From Omphalotus guepiniiformis (lineage: Eukaryota > Basidiomycota > Agaricomycetes > Agaricales > Omphalotaceae), in NCBI GenBank assembly GCA_028554645.1, contig JAQOOI010000057.1, positions 124,001 through 188,000 on the forward strand: DNA of 64,000 nucleotides, written 5' to 3'. Below are positions 47,050 to 57,163 of the stretch, one piece after another. A program made the position numbers and the translations under genes. The notes beneath the pieces are model-generated. The model did not search any database, was not told the DNA's origin, and worked only from the letters and a program-made list of their open reading frames with translations. Each line of letters starts with the position of its first letter. The stretch's first letter is position 1.

Positions 47050-47340
47050 AGCGCTTCAACGCACACTCCAGGGACCAAGGCTCTGTTTCATCCATCGGCT
47101 CTGACAGAAACTCAAAGCTTCAACGTTCAACGCGCACCAGGGGTATAGTTCGCGCATAGATTCAGCTTCGCGTCAACGTTCAACGCGCGCTCCAAGAGTC
47201 TGGTTCGCGTCATCAATCTTCAACCACTACCGCACTCCGACTTGACTCGAGACGAACAATCCAGGGGTCTGGTTCGTTCATCCTAAGCCGACAAATGACG
47301 ATCCTGGGGTCAGGTTCATACATCTGCGTTGAAAATGGAT
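47050..47340. repeat. Degenerate short tandem repeat, about 55-bp period
   Basis: CAACGTTCAACGCGC occurs at 47121 and 47174 with a related copy near 47055. Each is followed by a variant of CCAGGGGTCTGGTTCG, and two more copies of the latter lie at about 47262 and 47302. It is non-coding. The remaining DNA to 47960 shows nothing recognisable. Confidence 0.5.
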
Positions 47341-47961
47341 CCATTTCATGTTGATACCTTCGTGCCCTGACATTCTACGAGCAAAACCAACACGCAGTCA
47401 AAACCTGAGGCTCTCATGCTTGACTGTGGTGAGGACTGGCGACAAGAGGTGATGGGGAGTGAAAGAGAGTGAAGCAGGGGCGAAGTCAACAGGTACTAGT
47501 AGAACCTGGCTATATGCGTGCGAACCTCTCGGTGTCGAAGCGATTGGCGCCGGCGCGTTTCGGCAACTCTCACATTCAGCTCTCTCTGATCCTCATCTCA
47601 CTTCTCAAGCTCTCGTTCATACCAAATGGATTCTCTCTTGAACATGTACATTGATCTAAGCACTATAAGTACATCGCACGCTATATAAAAATCACCTCTG
47701 CTGTAGCCAATCTACTCATCAATCATCACAAACCGTCATAGTAGAGGTCGGGTGCTGTTCTCTCCCGAACAACGCGTGAGTGGGTAAGAAGCATCGCCCC
47801 CGAAGGGCGACCAATAAGATATGGTAGGGTTTATAAGCGTTGGTAAGTGCCAAGCTGTAGATCTCGTGAAGGTGGCCGGTAGCGCCGGTGGGACTTACTT
47901 GCCTATAGGCCTCGAGTGCTTCCGTAGTTGGATTCTCAGATCGTATTGGAAATGGAAAAGG

Positions 47962-47970
47962 TATAAATAT
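47962..47970 (+). promoter_or_regulatory. TATA box of the dimeric-barrel gene
   Basis: TATAAATAT lies 73 bases before the ATG at 48035. A second TATATAAAA string at about 47682 is too far unless the leader has an intron. Confidence 0.6.
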
Positions 47971-48034
47971 GCGTGTCTTTTGGATGCCCCCTTTTTTAAT
48001 TAAAGAGTCTTATCCTCCAAACAACCTTATCACA

Positions 48035-48813
48035 ATGTGTAAGTTCCCAATCTCCCACCATGTAACCAAGAAAATCCTCACCACTTCCTGATAGCAAACA
48101 AAGCCCTCCTCGTCCCCCTCATCTCCAAAGAGGCCAAAGAATCCTCCGTAAAGACCTTCCTGAACGCAGGGTACGACCTCGTATTCTCCGAACCCCTCAC
48201 CCGCGAGTGGTTCGCAGTGCACTACGAGTCCTCATCCCCACCAACCTATGCCATCTTCGATACCTTCGCAGCAGACCAAGGACGCGACGCCCATCTCACC
48301 GGTGACATCGCCGCTGCATTAGTGGAGAACGCTCCAGACCTCCTCGACGCGTCACCCGAGATCGGCAAGCTCGATGTGCTCGCTAGTGTTGTTAGACCGC
48401 CCAAAGAATTCGCGAGTGAGGAAGAGAAGAAGACGGCGGGTGTTACAGTTGGTCTGAGAGTTTTGATCAAGGCTAAGGAAGATAAGGTCGAGACTGTTAG
48501 GGAATTCCTGAAGGTTCGTGATACACAGAAATCATACCTCGCGGAAATTTTCTCATGAGGCCTCTTTTTCTCTTGGTACGTCACACAGAGCGCAGTACCC
48601 CTCGTCGAAGCTGAACCTGAAACCCTCTACTGGTACGCAATCGAGTACCCAGGCACTAATACCTTCGGTATCGTCGACTTCTTCCCTGGCGAGGCCGGGA
48701 GGACAGCGCATATCGCAGGAAAGGTCGCTGCCGCCTTGTTTGGTGCTGCAGATGAGCTGTTGTCGGAGAAGCCAGACCTCGTTAAGACTAAAGTCCTCGC
48801 TGGGAAGGTTTAA
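48035..48813 (+). CDS. Small two-repeat dimeric alpha/beta-barrel-like protein
   Basis: Three exons: a 4-nt first exon (ATG plus T, 48035-48038), 48095-48513 and 48589-48813, giving 215 residues starting MSNKALLVPLISKEAKESSV. The chain has two similar halves. The first runs FLNAGYDLVFSEPLTREWFA, then YAIFDTFAADQGRDAHL. The second runs FLKSAVPLVEAEPETLYWYA, then FGIVDFFPGEAGRTAHIAGK. The pattern (catalytic-like strand, W/Y-F/Y-A, then I-x-D-x-F followed by R-x-AH) is that of antibiotic-biosynthesis monooxygenase-like ferredoxin-fold domains, duplicated in one chain. Fungal proteins of this form are mostly uncharacterised. A decayed copy of its C-terminal segment lies at about 54170-54280. Confidence 0.78.
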
Positions 48814-49370
48814 ACGGTTGATATGTTAGACGTTGGGCGCTAGTACTAGGTAGCGGATAAAGGCGAGTGCTGTATTGGAATGGGATTTTAGTGAGGATCT
48901 TGTATGTATCAATATGTATCCACTCACGCTTGCCATTGCACCTGGGAAGGTATCTCGGAAGGCATATATCCCGCGTGTTATTCCTCCCTGTCTTCCCATA
49001 TGTGAGATAATGGAAGAATCAGATAGAATATCGCAACTAACGAGTATTTTATCGCATTCAAGCAACTTGTTCTGCGTTGAGAAAAGTTGAACATGGAGGA
49101 AAGCAGGAAAGAGTCGAGGGTCTTGGGCGTGGGATACGATACACATGAGTCGTAGTTGGCAGCCGCATCGCTGAAAATGTAAAAATGGTACAGCCTCGTA
49201 TAACCGCGCCGAAACCTTCAGAACTCACCGTAATGGATGAAACTTGACAGAATGTTATGGGTCGAATCACAACCTCGTATAATCCGCTAAATCCGTGCTC
49301 AATCTCCAACACTTTGGTCAATTTGCAATGTGGGACTCTCGGCTCTTATGGCTGTTCAACTCGAACCACC
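48814..49370. other. Intergenic
   Basis: The 3' flank of the barrel gene and the promoter side of the Crinkler-like kinase gene. Nothing else seen. Confidence 0.45.
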
Positions 49371-51294
49371 ATGTCCTCCTTACATTGGATCTGTCTGCAA
49401 AAGGATAATTCGACTTGCAAGTTCATGTTTTACGATATTTCGGATGCAACTACCTTGGAGGACCTACTTGCGGGCGCCTCTGCACGAATCCACGAAGAAT
49501 TACACTTCGACCCTAGCGTCAACGTAAAGCTGAAAGTGTACAAGGTAAGAAATCAATTCTTCCGCATCTTTTTATTTCTCTAATTTGTTTGTTTCAGCCA
49601 AGGCAACCGATTGAGCAGGATGCATTAGAAAACAAGCCAATCAGAAAGCTAGAGGAACTTTTCCAGACTATCGACAGTGAATATCTCGTCACCGAAACCA
49701 TTCCATGCTACACTAGCGAAACAATACAGTCAGTTCAAGGGTATCTCCTTGTTGTCTTTTGTACATATTTTATACTCTCTTATCTGACAAAAGCACTGAC
49801 ATTCCCATTATGAAAGCATTACCCCCTACCCCACGCTCAAGGGGCACCATCCATGAGCAGGAGGAATTAGAACGGAAATCAAGTAAGTGGCTCGTCAACT
49901 AGCTCTATCATGATCTGACTTCATAATTTAGATCGCGAAAAAATTGCCAAAGTGGCCCAGAGCCGCGCTTCTCCTTCCGTCGGTGCGAAACTGAATGTCT
50001 TGGAGGTAACTCAGAATACGACCCGTCCTGATGCTGTCTACAACTGGCGTCCTATGTCTTTGCAACCCCCTCCGATTTCTGTTTATCATCCTATATTCGC
50101 CAAATTCACTCGCCTGATGAGCATGCCACTCGAGAATGAAGAGTTCAGCCACGACGAACTACAGTCTGCGTTTGACTTCATCACGTCCTCCCTGGAGTTC
50201 TACACGAACGAACAAACACGACAAGGGTGTTTGAAGGGCATCCAGTCCATAGACACAAACATTCTCGACCAGGCCCACCTCTTATTGATGAGTGGTAACT
50301 TCACACTGGATGGATTCAGCCGGTCTCGCACCCCCATCTTTCCCACAGGGGGCCGAATGGCATACAAAGCTTTCCAATACTTGAAGGCCGAAGTTGGGAC
50401 TAGCAGCTGTGACCCTATGGCTCAAGCGGAATGTGCTTTCCTAGCGGTCTATTCGTCAGACGAGGTCAGTTACGTCTACGTTCTCGAGGAATTGTTATTC
50501 ATCTACATCTTTTGCAGTATAAACCTCTCCGAGCCGTATCGTGCTGCCCGGCATTTCTTATTGGGATTCCTGGCCCGTATATTAGTGTATCTGGTGCCGT
50601 CTTTGCAGACAACTTCATCTCGGAGCACTTGACGGATTACCTCTTTATTGGGCCGAAATCTAGCACCGCCAACGAATCGATTCTCGACGAGGCTATTGGG
50701 CGCATGGCTCAGCTACTTCGAGCCTTGAAACTGTGCTTTGCAGACCTTGACGAATATTATTTATCGTTGAAGCCGGCGACTGCCCCAACAAGTGCACCCT
50801 CTTTCGTTCACCCACACCTTAACGAGTACACCGACGGAGGCGTCACGTACAAGCTTACTTACACCCAACGCTTGGTCACCGAATATAAGGAGAAAGCGAT
50901 CTTCAAAGCAACTGTGCAGTCCACTGAGCCGACCAGCAAACCCAGGACTGTGGTCGTTAAATTTACTCCTAAGTATGGCCGTGAAGGCCACGAACTCCTC
51001 GCCAATGCTAAGCCACATCCATATGCGCCCGAATTTTTGTTCTGCGAGGAGGTCGAGAGTGTGGGGATGTACGTCGTTATCATGGATTTTGTTGAAGGTC
51101 AACATCTCCGAGTCCCTATCCAACGTGATGTCGTTGGTTCCCTACGAAAAGCAATCGAGATATTGCATAAAGCAGGTTTTGTTTTCGGGGACTTGCGAGA
51201 GATAAATGTCTTGCAGACAAAGAAAGGTATCATGTTGCTGGACTTTGACTGGTGCGGCAAAGTAGCAGTGGCTCGATATCCTCGCTCCATATAA
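49371..51294 (+). CDS. Crinkler-like protein with kinase domain, prematurely stopped
   Basis: Five exons (49371-49544, 49598-49740, 49794-49882, 49932-50464, 50518-51294) join in frame to 571 residues. The first about 110 residues (MSSLHWICLQKDNSTCKF ... ETIPCY) resemble the ubiquitin-like Crinkler N-terminal module of eukaryotic effector proteins. The C-terminal half is a small eukaryotic-like kinase: VVVKFTPKYG (Lys of beta3), YVVIMDFVEGQHL (hinge), FVFGDLREINVL (catalytic Asp and Asn) and MLLDFDWCGK (DFG equivalent). Such kinase-tailed proteins are abundant in mushrooms, and Crinkler-type proteins are proposed host- or self-directed toxins or effectors. A TAA at 51292-51294 ends the frame. 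The same frame then continues for 33 codons (51295-51396) with family-like residues (PWHEDV, KAHDLHM), which points to a nonsense mutation. Activity of the shortened form is unknown. Confidence 0.75.
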
Positions 51295-51396
51295 TTGGGA
51301 GGAATACCTTGGCATGAGGACGTTCGTCGGGGAGGAAAGATTGAGAAGGCGCATGACTTGCATATGATCTCCTTGTTGGAGGGTCCTCCGCAATAG

Positions 51397-52394
51397 TTTG
51401 ACAAAACTATGTATCAATACTTGTTGGGAATACAATGTAGCATTATCAATTTCTGCAGTCCTTATGGAGCGAGTGATCACTGCTGCAAACGACCCCACTT
51501 CTGTGGATAGACAGTGTGCAGTTATCAGACGCGTTTTTTGGGCTGGGCGTGGGATATCATGCACGTGACTCGCAGTTGCCAGCGTCTTGCTCCTGGCCAT
51601 TAGCTCTGTTAACTGCCAATCCTAGGGATGAACAACTTGCGTTCTTAGATGCCGATATACGACGTCAAATAAGGACAGAAACCGGCGATTCTGACGCAGT
51701 GAAGGTTGATTCGAGAGATGTACGGAATGTCCAGGAGCACTCTCGAATGGGTTATTCACGACTTGGCCTTCCGGCTTGATGGAACATTGACAATCCAAGA
51801 CGCTATGTTCTTCGGAAACAATGTCGCCTTTCATCAAGACAGAACAGCATAATTAGGGTGTTCAAATAACTTCAGCCTTAATTGATACATTTATATTAGC
51901 TGGTAACTTAGGGACAAGATACGATGTGCCACGTCCTCAAAGATCTAGAGGGCCGTGCACTGCACTACGAGCATACGGTCAGTCCAGGTTTACCACTTAA
52001 CTAACTAACAAACCAAATTAACTTCTATTGACACCACAGTTTTCCTTCCCGTCTCTCTGCTGGCAAGGTCAATATTCACTATTTCACTCGCCGGAGTGGT
52101 CCTATCGGTCTCATGAGCATTGTAAGCTACGCAGGCGCCGCTGCTTGTCTCTCTAATGATGTGTATCAATTGCTGGTGCAATTGACCGCTACCTGTATCT
52201 GACGTGCATCAGATAGGAACAAAGTTCGTTGACTCAGCGCTGGTACTACTGAATGACAGTGGATCGGTGCTGTATAGAGGCGATCTCTGAGGGATAGTGA
52301 TCGATAAAAATCATCTTTTGCTGGTAACCTAGCATCTGGCATGTCACTCTCTCCCGTATTTACTCGGATTTACTCCCATGGCGTGGTGGAGGCG
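51397..52394. other. Intergenic; upstream control region of secreted beta-rich copy 2
   Basis: No gene recognised. The 52140-52394 part shares the order GTGTATCAATTGCTGGT, CAATTGAC, CCTGTAT, GATAGGAA, GACTCAGC and TGGTACTAC with the region before copy 3, and more loosely with that before copy 1. Confidence 0.55.
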
Positions 52395-52403
52395 TATAAA
52401 TAT
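52395..52403 (+). promoter_or_regulatory. TATA box, secreted beta-rich copy 2
   Basis: TATAAATAT lies 94 bases upstream of the ATG at 52489 and is followed by GTAGAAGCTGGTCTTCCA. Confidence 0.7.
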
Positions 52404-52488
52404 CTAAGAGGAGGGTTACGGTAAGACTTGTAGAAGCTGGTCTTCCACCCCCTCAATTTCTCAACTTGAACAACTTGCAAACTTTCCC

Positions 52489-53965
52489 ATGTTCTCAAAA
52501 TCAACTGTGAGTCGCCAATACATACTTTTTTGCCTCGTTGCTTAAACATCATCTCGCAATATCTAGTTCGTCACATTCTCTATACTGTTCGGCCACTGTA
52601 TGGGCGGGCTCCTCTTTACTGAGGTTGCCTCTCAACTCCCCCGGGATGTGACCCATATTGGCATTGACGAAACTCTGGGGCACTATGTGGCCTATAAGAG
52701 AGATGGAACTGTATATGGCAGATATGTGGCGGATTTTGGTCGAGAGAGGGATCTGCAAAGGAGACAAGGTGCATCAGGGTGTACTAATTTGACCGTGGAT
52801 GAAGCCAAGACCCGTGCGTCTGTCCCTTCTTCTTTGTCTTAGCCCAATCACATTGAATCTACTAACATTTGATCTCAGTTCCCGGCTGGGACAAACTTAA
52901 CTCTTACGCAGACAATACTTGGGGAAAGGGGTCCCGTAATATCGTTACCAACCCTGACGATGTGAGTCGTACCATTTATTGTCCGTGATGCAGCCTTGTC
53001 TTATAATACTCGTCCTACAGTACCCCGATTCTCCTGCATTGGTGTGCGTCACCGATGAAATTGTTCAGCTACAATTCACCGGTGAGTCATGGTTGTCGTT
53101 CTCCATCATTTGGTACCATTTAGCTTTCGGCTTGCACCGGTACCCCTACCTGCCAAACGAACAATATCACTACCGCGGGTGAACTGGCAGGCACCAATGG
53201 CACAGTCGCTATTGAAGTAGATCAAGGATTCACGGCTGATTCTACGTTCTCTGTGAGCAGTGCGTATAATTTCAATATTGGTCAGCTGCCAGATCTCACT
53301 TATCTTGATTTCAGAGGCCGCAACACTTGGTGTTTCTAGTACAACAAGTGTCAAAATTGGCTTTCCTGAAGTTGCGGACGTCGAGGAATCTATTACGGTC
53401 AGCACACAAGTCACGAACACACAGACAAAGAGGTATGTATACACAGGCACCCGCACCTTGTGTTATCATGTTGAACTGATTGATTTCTTTGATAGTTTCT
53501 CCGCAACCTACAATGATGTTAGCAAAGTGACATTGACCATTCAATCAGTTGCGGGGAAGAAATGCAATGCCATCGTAAGCACCATACTATATATGATGTG
53601 TAGTGTCTGAGAAGCATTACAGACCTCAGTTAAATCATGCACTCTTCAAGCTACTGGACAAATTAGATATCTTGCTAGTGGGTGGGTTTGGTTTAACTAC
53701 AATGACAAGGTATCGTAATGTTTCCGTTCCGTGCCTCATGATATATGTGTTAACGAGTGTTTTCAAAGACTAAAGGTCATTACAAATGTAAGCTTTTGCT
53801 GTGGGTGATGTTCATGTCAATTGACTAACGATGGAATGTTGATATGTAGGGGCTGCAAGTATTGAAACCGTTCTGACGAACCAAGATGATCGATCAAGCT
53901 TCATGGAATTCAAAGGATCTGTTGCTGCTAATACACACGCTAGTTACAAAGGTAACTGCGCGTGA
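52489..53965 (+). CDS. Secreted beta-rich protein, possible aerolysin-like fold, copy 2
   Basis: Same exon order as the gene at 10899-12453: a tiny first exon (six codons), then a signal segment ending before GGLLFTEVASQLPRDVTHIG, and later exons with the alternating-strand region (DSTFSVS, VKIGFPEVADVEESITVS). A 19-nt exon lies at about 53774-53792 and the last exon ends near GNCA at 53965. Frames are continuous across the introns I checked, with no stop. It is closer to copy 3 than to copy 1 in promoter and N-terminus. The biochemical role is unproved. The pore-forming-like reading rests only on the Ser/Thr-rich amphipathic strands. Confidence 0.68.
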
Positions 53966-54378
53966 AATCTGTGTTCCGTGACGCAATATTGTATACTCTT
54001 GATAGTGTCATACGAGAAATGCTACAGGCGAAGGGACATTGTCCGATGCGACGAGAGATTGGCTAGACATGAGCGGTACAGAGCAAAAACTGTATGAAAT
54101 ACGGATACATGAAGTGACAGAAAGCTCCAGCACAAACAGAAATATAGCGAGGCTGGGAGGAACCGCGCATAGAGCGGGAAAGGTCGCTGAGGCGGCCCTG
54201 GCTGTTGCCGCAGATGAGCAGTTGTCGGACCCGGAGGCCATTAAGACTGAAGTATTGAAGTCCTTGCCGGAAAGGTTTGAACGGTGGACGACACCATCAA
54301 GATTATACAACCATTGACGAGGATACAATACAGCATGCAAGTATCATACATTGCGGTATTATCACAACACAGACTTTA
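53966..54378. other. Spacer made of gene fragments between the convergent pair
   Basis: The plus-strand frame at 54170-54280 (TAHRAGKVAEAALAVAADEQ, then KTEVLKSL) resembles the C-terminus of the barrel protein at 48035-48813. The bases around 54009-54150 (ACGAGAAATGCTACAGGCGA; CGGATACATGAAGTGACAGA) resemble 56903-57160, next to the 3' end of the PP4 gene. Both look like decayed copies rather than genes. Confidence 0.5.
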
Positions 54379-55951
54379 TTAAGAGCAAGTACCTTGGTAA
54401 TGAGCCGTTGTATCAGCATTAATAGATCCTTTAAACTCCATGACGCTTGATCGATCATCTTCGTCCGTCAGAACACTTTCAATACTTGCAGCCCCTACAT
54501 ATCCAGCATTTCCAACGTCAGTTAATTGAACACGAGCATCACCTTCAGCAAAATGCAAATGCTTACATTTGTAATGACCTTTAGTCTAAAGTTGAGAATG
54601 TTCGTTAACGAATATATCATCAGGGAACAGATGAAATATAACTATACCTTGTCGTTGTAGTTAAACCAAACCCACCCACTAGCAAGATATTTGACGCTTC
54701 CAGTTGCTTGAGAAGTACATGACTTGACCGACATCTACAATGTAATGTCTTTTCAGACCCTGCTGCATCATAGTAGATTGATTGATAGTATGGTGCTTAC
54801 GATGATATTGCATTCCTTTCCCGCATCTGAGTGAATGGTCACTTTCGCTTTGCTCATATGACTGTAAGATGCGGAGAAACTATCAAACAAATCAAGATCA
54901 GAGTTCATTGCAGAATATAACGCAAGGTGCCACGGCTGCGTGGAAGGTGTTTTCACTGTGTACTTACCTCTTCGTCTGCTCGTTCGTGACATTCGTGCTG
55001 ACAGTAACAGATTCTCCGACCTCCGCAACTTCTGATAAGCCGAGTGTAACACTTGTTGTACTAGAAACAGCAAGCGATGAGGACTCTGAAGAAAATATAA
55101 GTGAGATGAGACTCGGAAGCATGTTGACACGCTGATAGGGCTACCAAAATTTATACGCACTGCTGACAGAGAACGAAGAATCAGCCTTGGATCCAGTATC
55201 TACTTCAAGGGTGACTGAGCCACTGGTGCCTACCACACCACCCTGGAGGGTGGCATTTTGCGTTTGGCAGTTTGGGGTACCGGTGGCAAGTCGAACTTAG
55301 CTAAATGGTAAAAACGATGAAGAGCGGGAACCACGACTTACCGGTGTATTGTAGTGGAACAACTTCGTCGGAAACACACACCAATGCAGGAGAATCAGGG
55401 TACTGTAAGACGTACAAGTATAATAAGACAAAGGTTACACCACTGAAAATAAATGGTAGTATGACTCACATCGTCAGGATTGGTGACAATATTACGGGAT
55501 CCCGTTCCCCAAGTATCGTCTGCGTATGTGTTAAGTTTGTCCCAGCCGGGAACTGATATCAAATTTTGGGAGATTGAGTAAATTGGGCCCTCAACGAAGA
55601 AAATGAAATAGACGCACGGGTCTTGGCTTGATCCACGGTCAAATTAGTACAGCTAGACGCATCGGATTGTCTTCTTTGGAGATCCCTCTCTTGACTAAGG
55701 GCCGCTACATATCTCCCATACACAGTTCCATCTCTCTTGTATGCCACATAATGTCCTAGAGTTTCGTCGATACCAATATGGGTAACGTCTCGGGGGAGTT
55801 GAGAGGCGACCTCAGTAAAGAGGAGCCCGCCCAAACTTTGGCCGAACAGGATAGAGAGTGTAAAGAGCTAGATATTGCGAGGATTGAAGTTGAGCGACAA
55901 GGCGGGAAGTAGTTTGTAGTATCAGCGACTCACGGTTGCTTTTGAGAACAT
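54379..55951 (-). CDS. Secreted beta-rich protein, possible aerolysin-like fold, copy 3
   Basis: The inverted, convergent neighbour of copy 2. The ATG at 55951 begins the same six-codon first exon. Exon 2 contains GGLLFTEVASQLPRDVTHIG and GHYVAYKRDGTVYGRYVA, identical to copy 2 there. Later exons carry the alternating Ser/Thr strands and the WVWFNYNDK segment. The C-terminus ends near HYQGTCS with TAA at 54379-54381. No internal stop was noticed. The strong match with copy 2 in coding and upstream DNA suggests a fairly recent inverted duplication. Function as for the other copies, unproved. Confidence 0.66.
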
Positions 55952-57163
55952 GGGGAAGTTGGGAAATTGTTCACTGAGTTGAGGAGTTGACTCGGAGGGG
56001 GTGGAAGACCAGCTTCTACAATTCTTACCGTTACTCTTCTCTTAGATATATATATGTCTCCCACTCACCGATTACATACCGCCCCATGCCATGGATGCCA
56101 TGCGAGAAACTTGAAATGCGGTTCGGAGAGGAGTATCTTCCGCTGAAACCAAAATGAGAAAGTGCAGTGCCATGTCAGACGTAAACAGCAAAAGTTGTTC
56201 CTTGTCCCGCATAGATCGGCTCTGTAGGTCCATTGGATTCATTCAGTATTACCGGTGCTGAGTCAACCCTCGAAGATTCCTATCTGTTGCACGTCATAAT
56301 ACAGGTACCCCGTCATTTGTACCAGCAGTTGATACACGGAATTAGAGAGATTGGATAAGCCTGCCAAGCTGTAATGCCCATGACAGACACAGGACCAGTG
56401 AAGCTAAAGATTGACCTTGGCGGCAGCAGAAAAGCGTCTACACAGTTTTGTATATTCAGATACTGTCGGCCGGTCCATCACATAGCCATTTCTTGACTTT
56501 GAGGACATGGTCGTGTCGGGCAGTGTCTGAGTAGGAGGAACAAAGGAGTTTCAATCATGCCACGGCCCTCCCTTCTACGGCCAAATCCGCCCGTGTCGGA
56601 GAGCAATTGAGTCGAATTGACTCGCCTCCCTGCTTTAGTCGCCCCCAGCTAAAGCTAAACTCCCTCAGCTAAAGCTGCTGGAGAGCATCATACAGGAAAG
56701 TGATGGTGGCAGAGCAGCTGAGGACAATGTGTGCCGTTCGATAGATGAACCTAAGACGATAGTAAGGTCACGGTAGGACGATTCCGACACATCACATGAC
56801 AATTTCAAGAAAATTGAATAGTACTTTCATTTCGTCAGAATTGAGAAACCATACCAGAAAACGACAATGATAGCGAGCTCGACATCTTTGGGGCATGGCC
56901 AGACGAGAAATGCTGCAGGCGAGACACGAGCGGAGCAAAGACTGGCCAAAACGGAGATACATGCACAAGTACTGTACCAATCAAATCAGTTACTTCGTCA
57001 CCTGAAATTTCGTCAGACTGGTCACAGGTCACCCCCCCTGACGAACCGATTTGATTGGTACAGTATATGTAGCAGTGCATCAGCCTCCTGTTTACCCGCG
57101 AAAATGATACGAATACAAGAATTCATAGAAAGATCTAGCACGAGTAGAAATACATCCATCGAA
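55952..57163. other. Intergenic; promoter of copy 3 and 3' flank of PP4
   Basis: The left part mirrors the control block of copy 2, with a TATATATAT string on the minus strand at about 56045-56054. The middle has no recognisable gene. The right part contains the hairpin at 56970-57065 and sequence related to 54009-54150. Confidence 0.5.
56970..57065. repeat. Perfect 18-bp inverted repeat, small MITE-like hairpin
   Basis: TACTGTACCAATCAAATC at 56970-56987 is the exact reverse complement of 57048-57065. Inside, CTTCGTCA and TGACGAA continue an imperfect pairing. The total length is 96 bp, just downstream of the PP4 stop codon. It may be a miniature transposon remnant or an RNA hairpin in the 3' region. 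Confidence 0.7.

Noticed and set aside
57022..57160. Minus-strand reading past the PP4 stop as extra coding sequence
   Set aside because: PP4 ends exactly at the conserved YFL tail and TGA at 57164. The downstream similarity to 54.1 kb is a DNA-level repeat.
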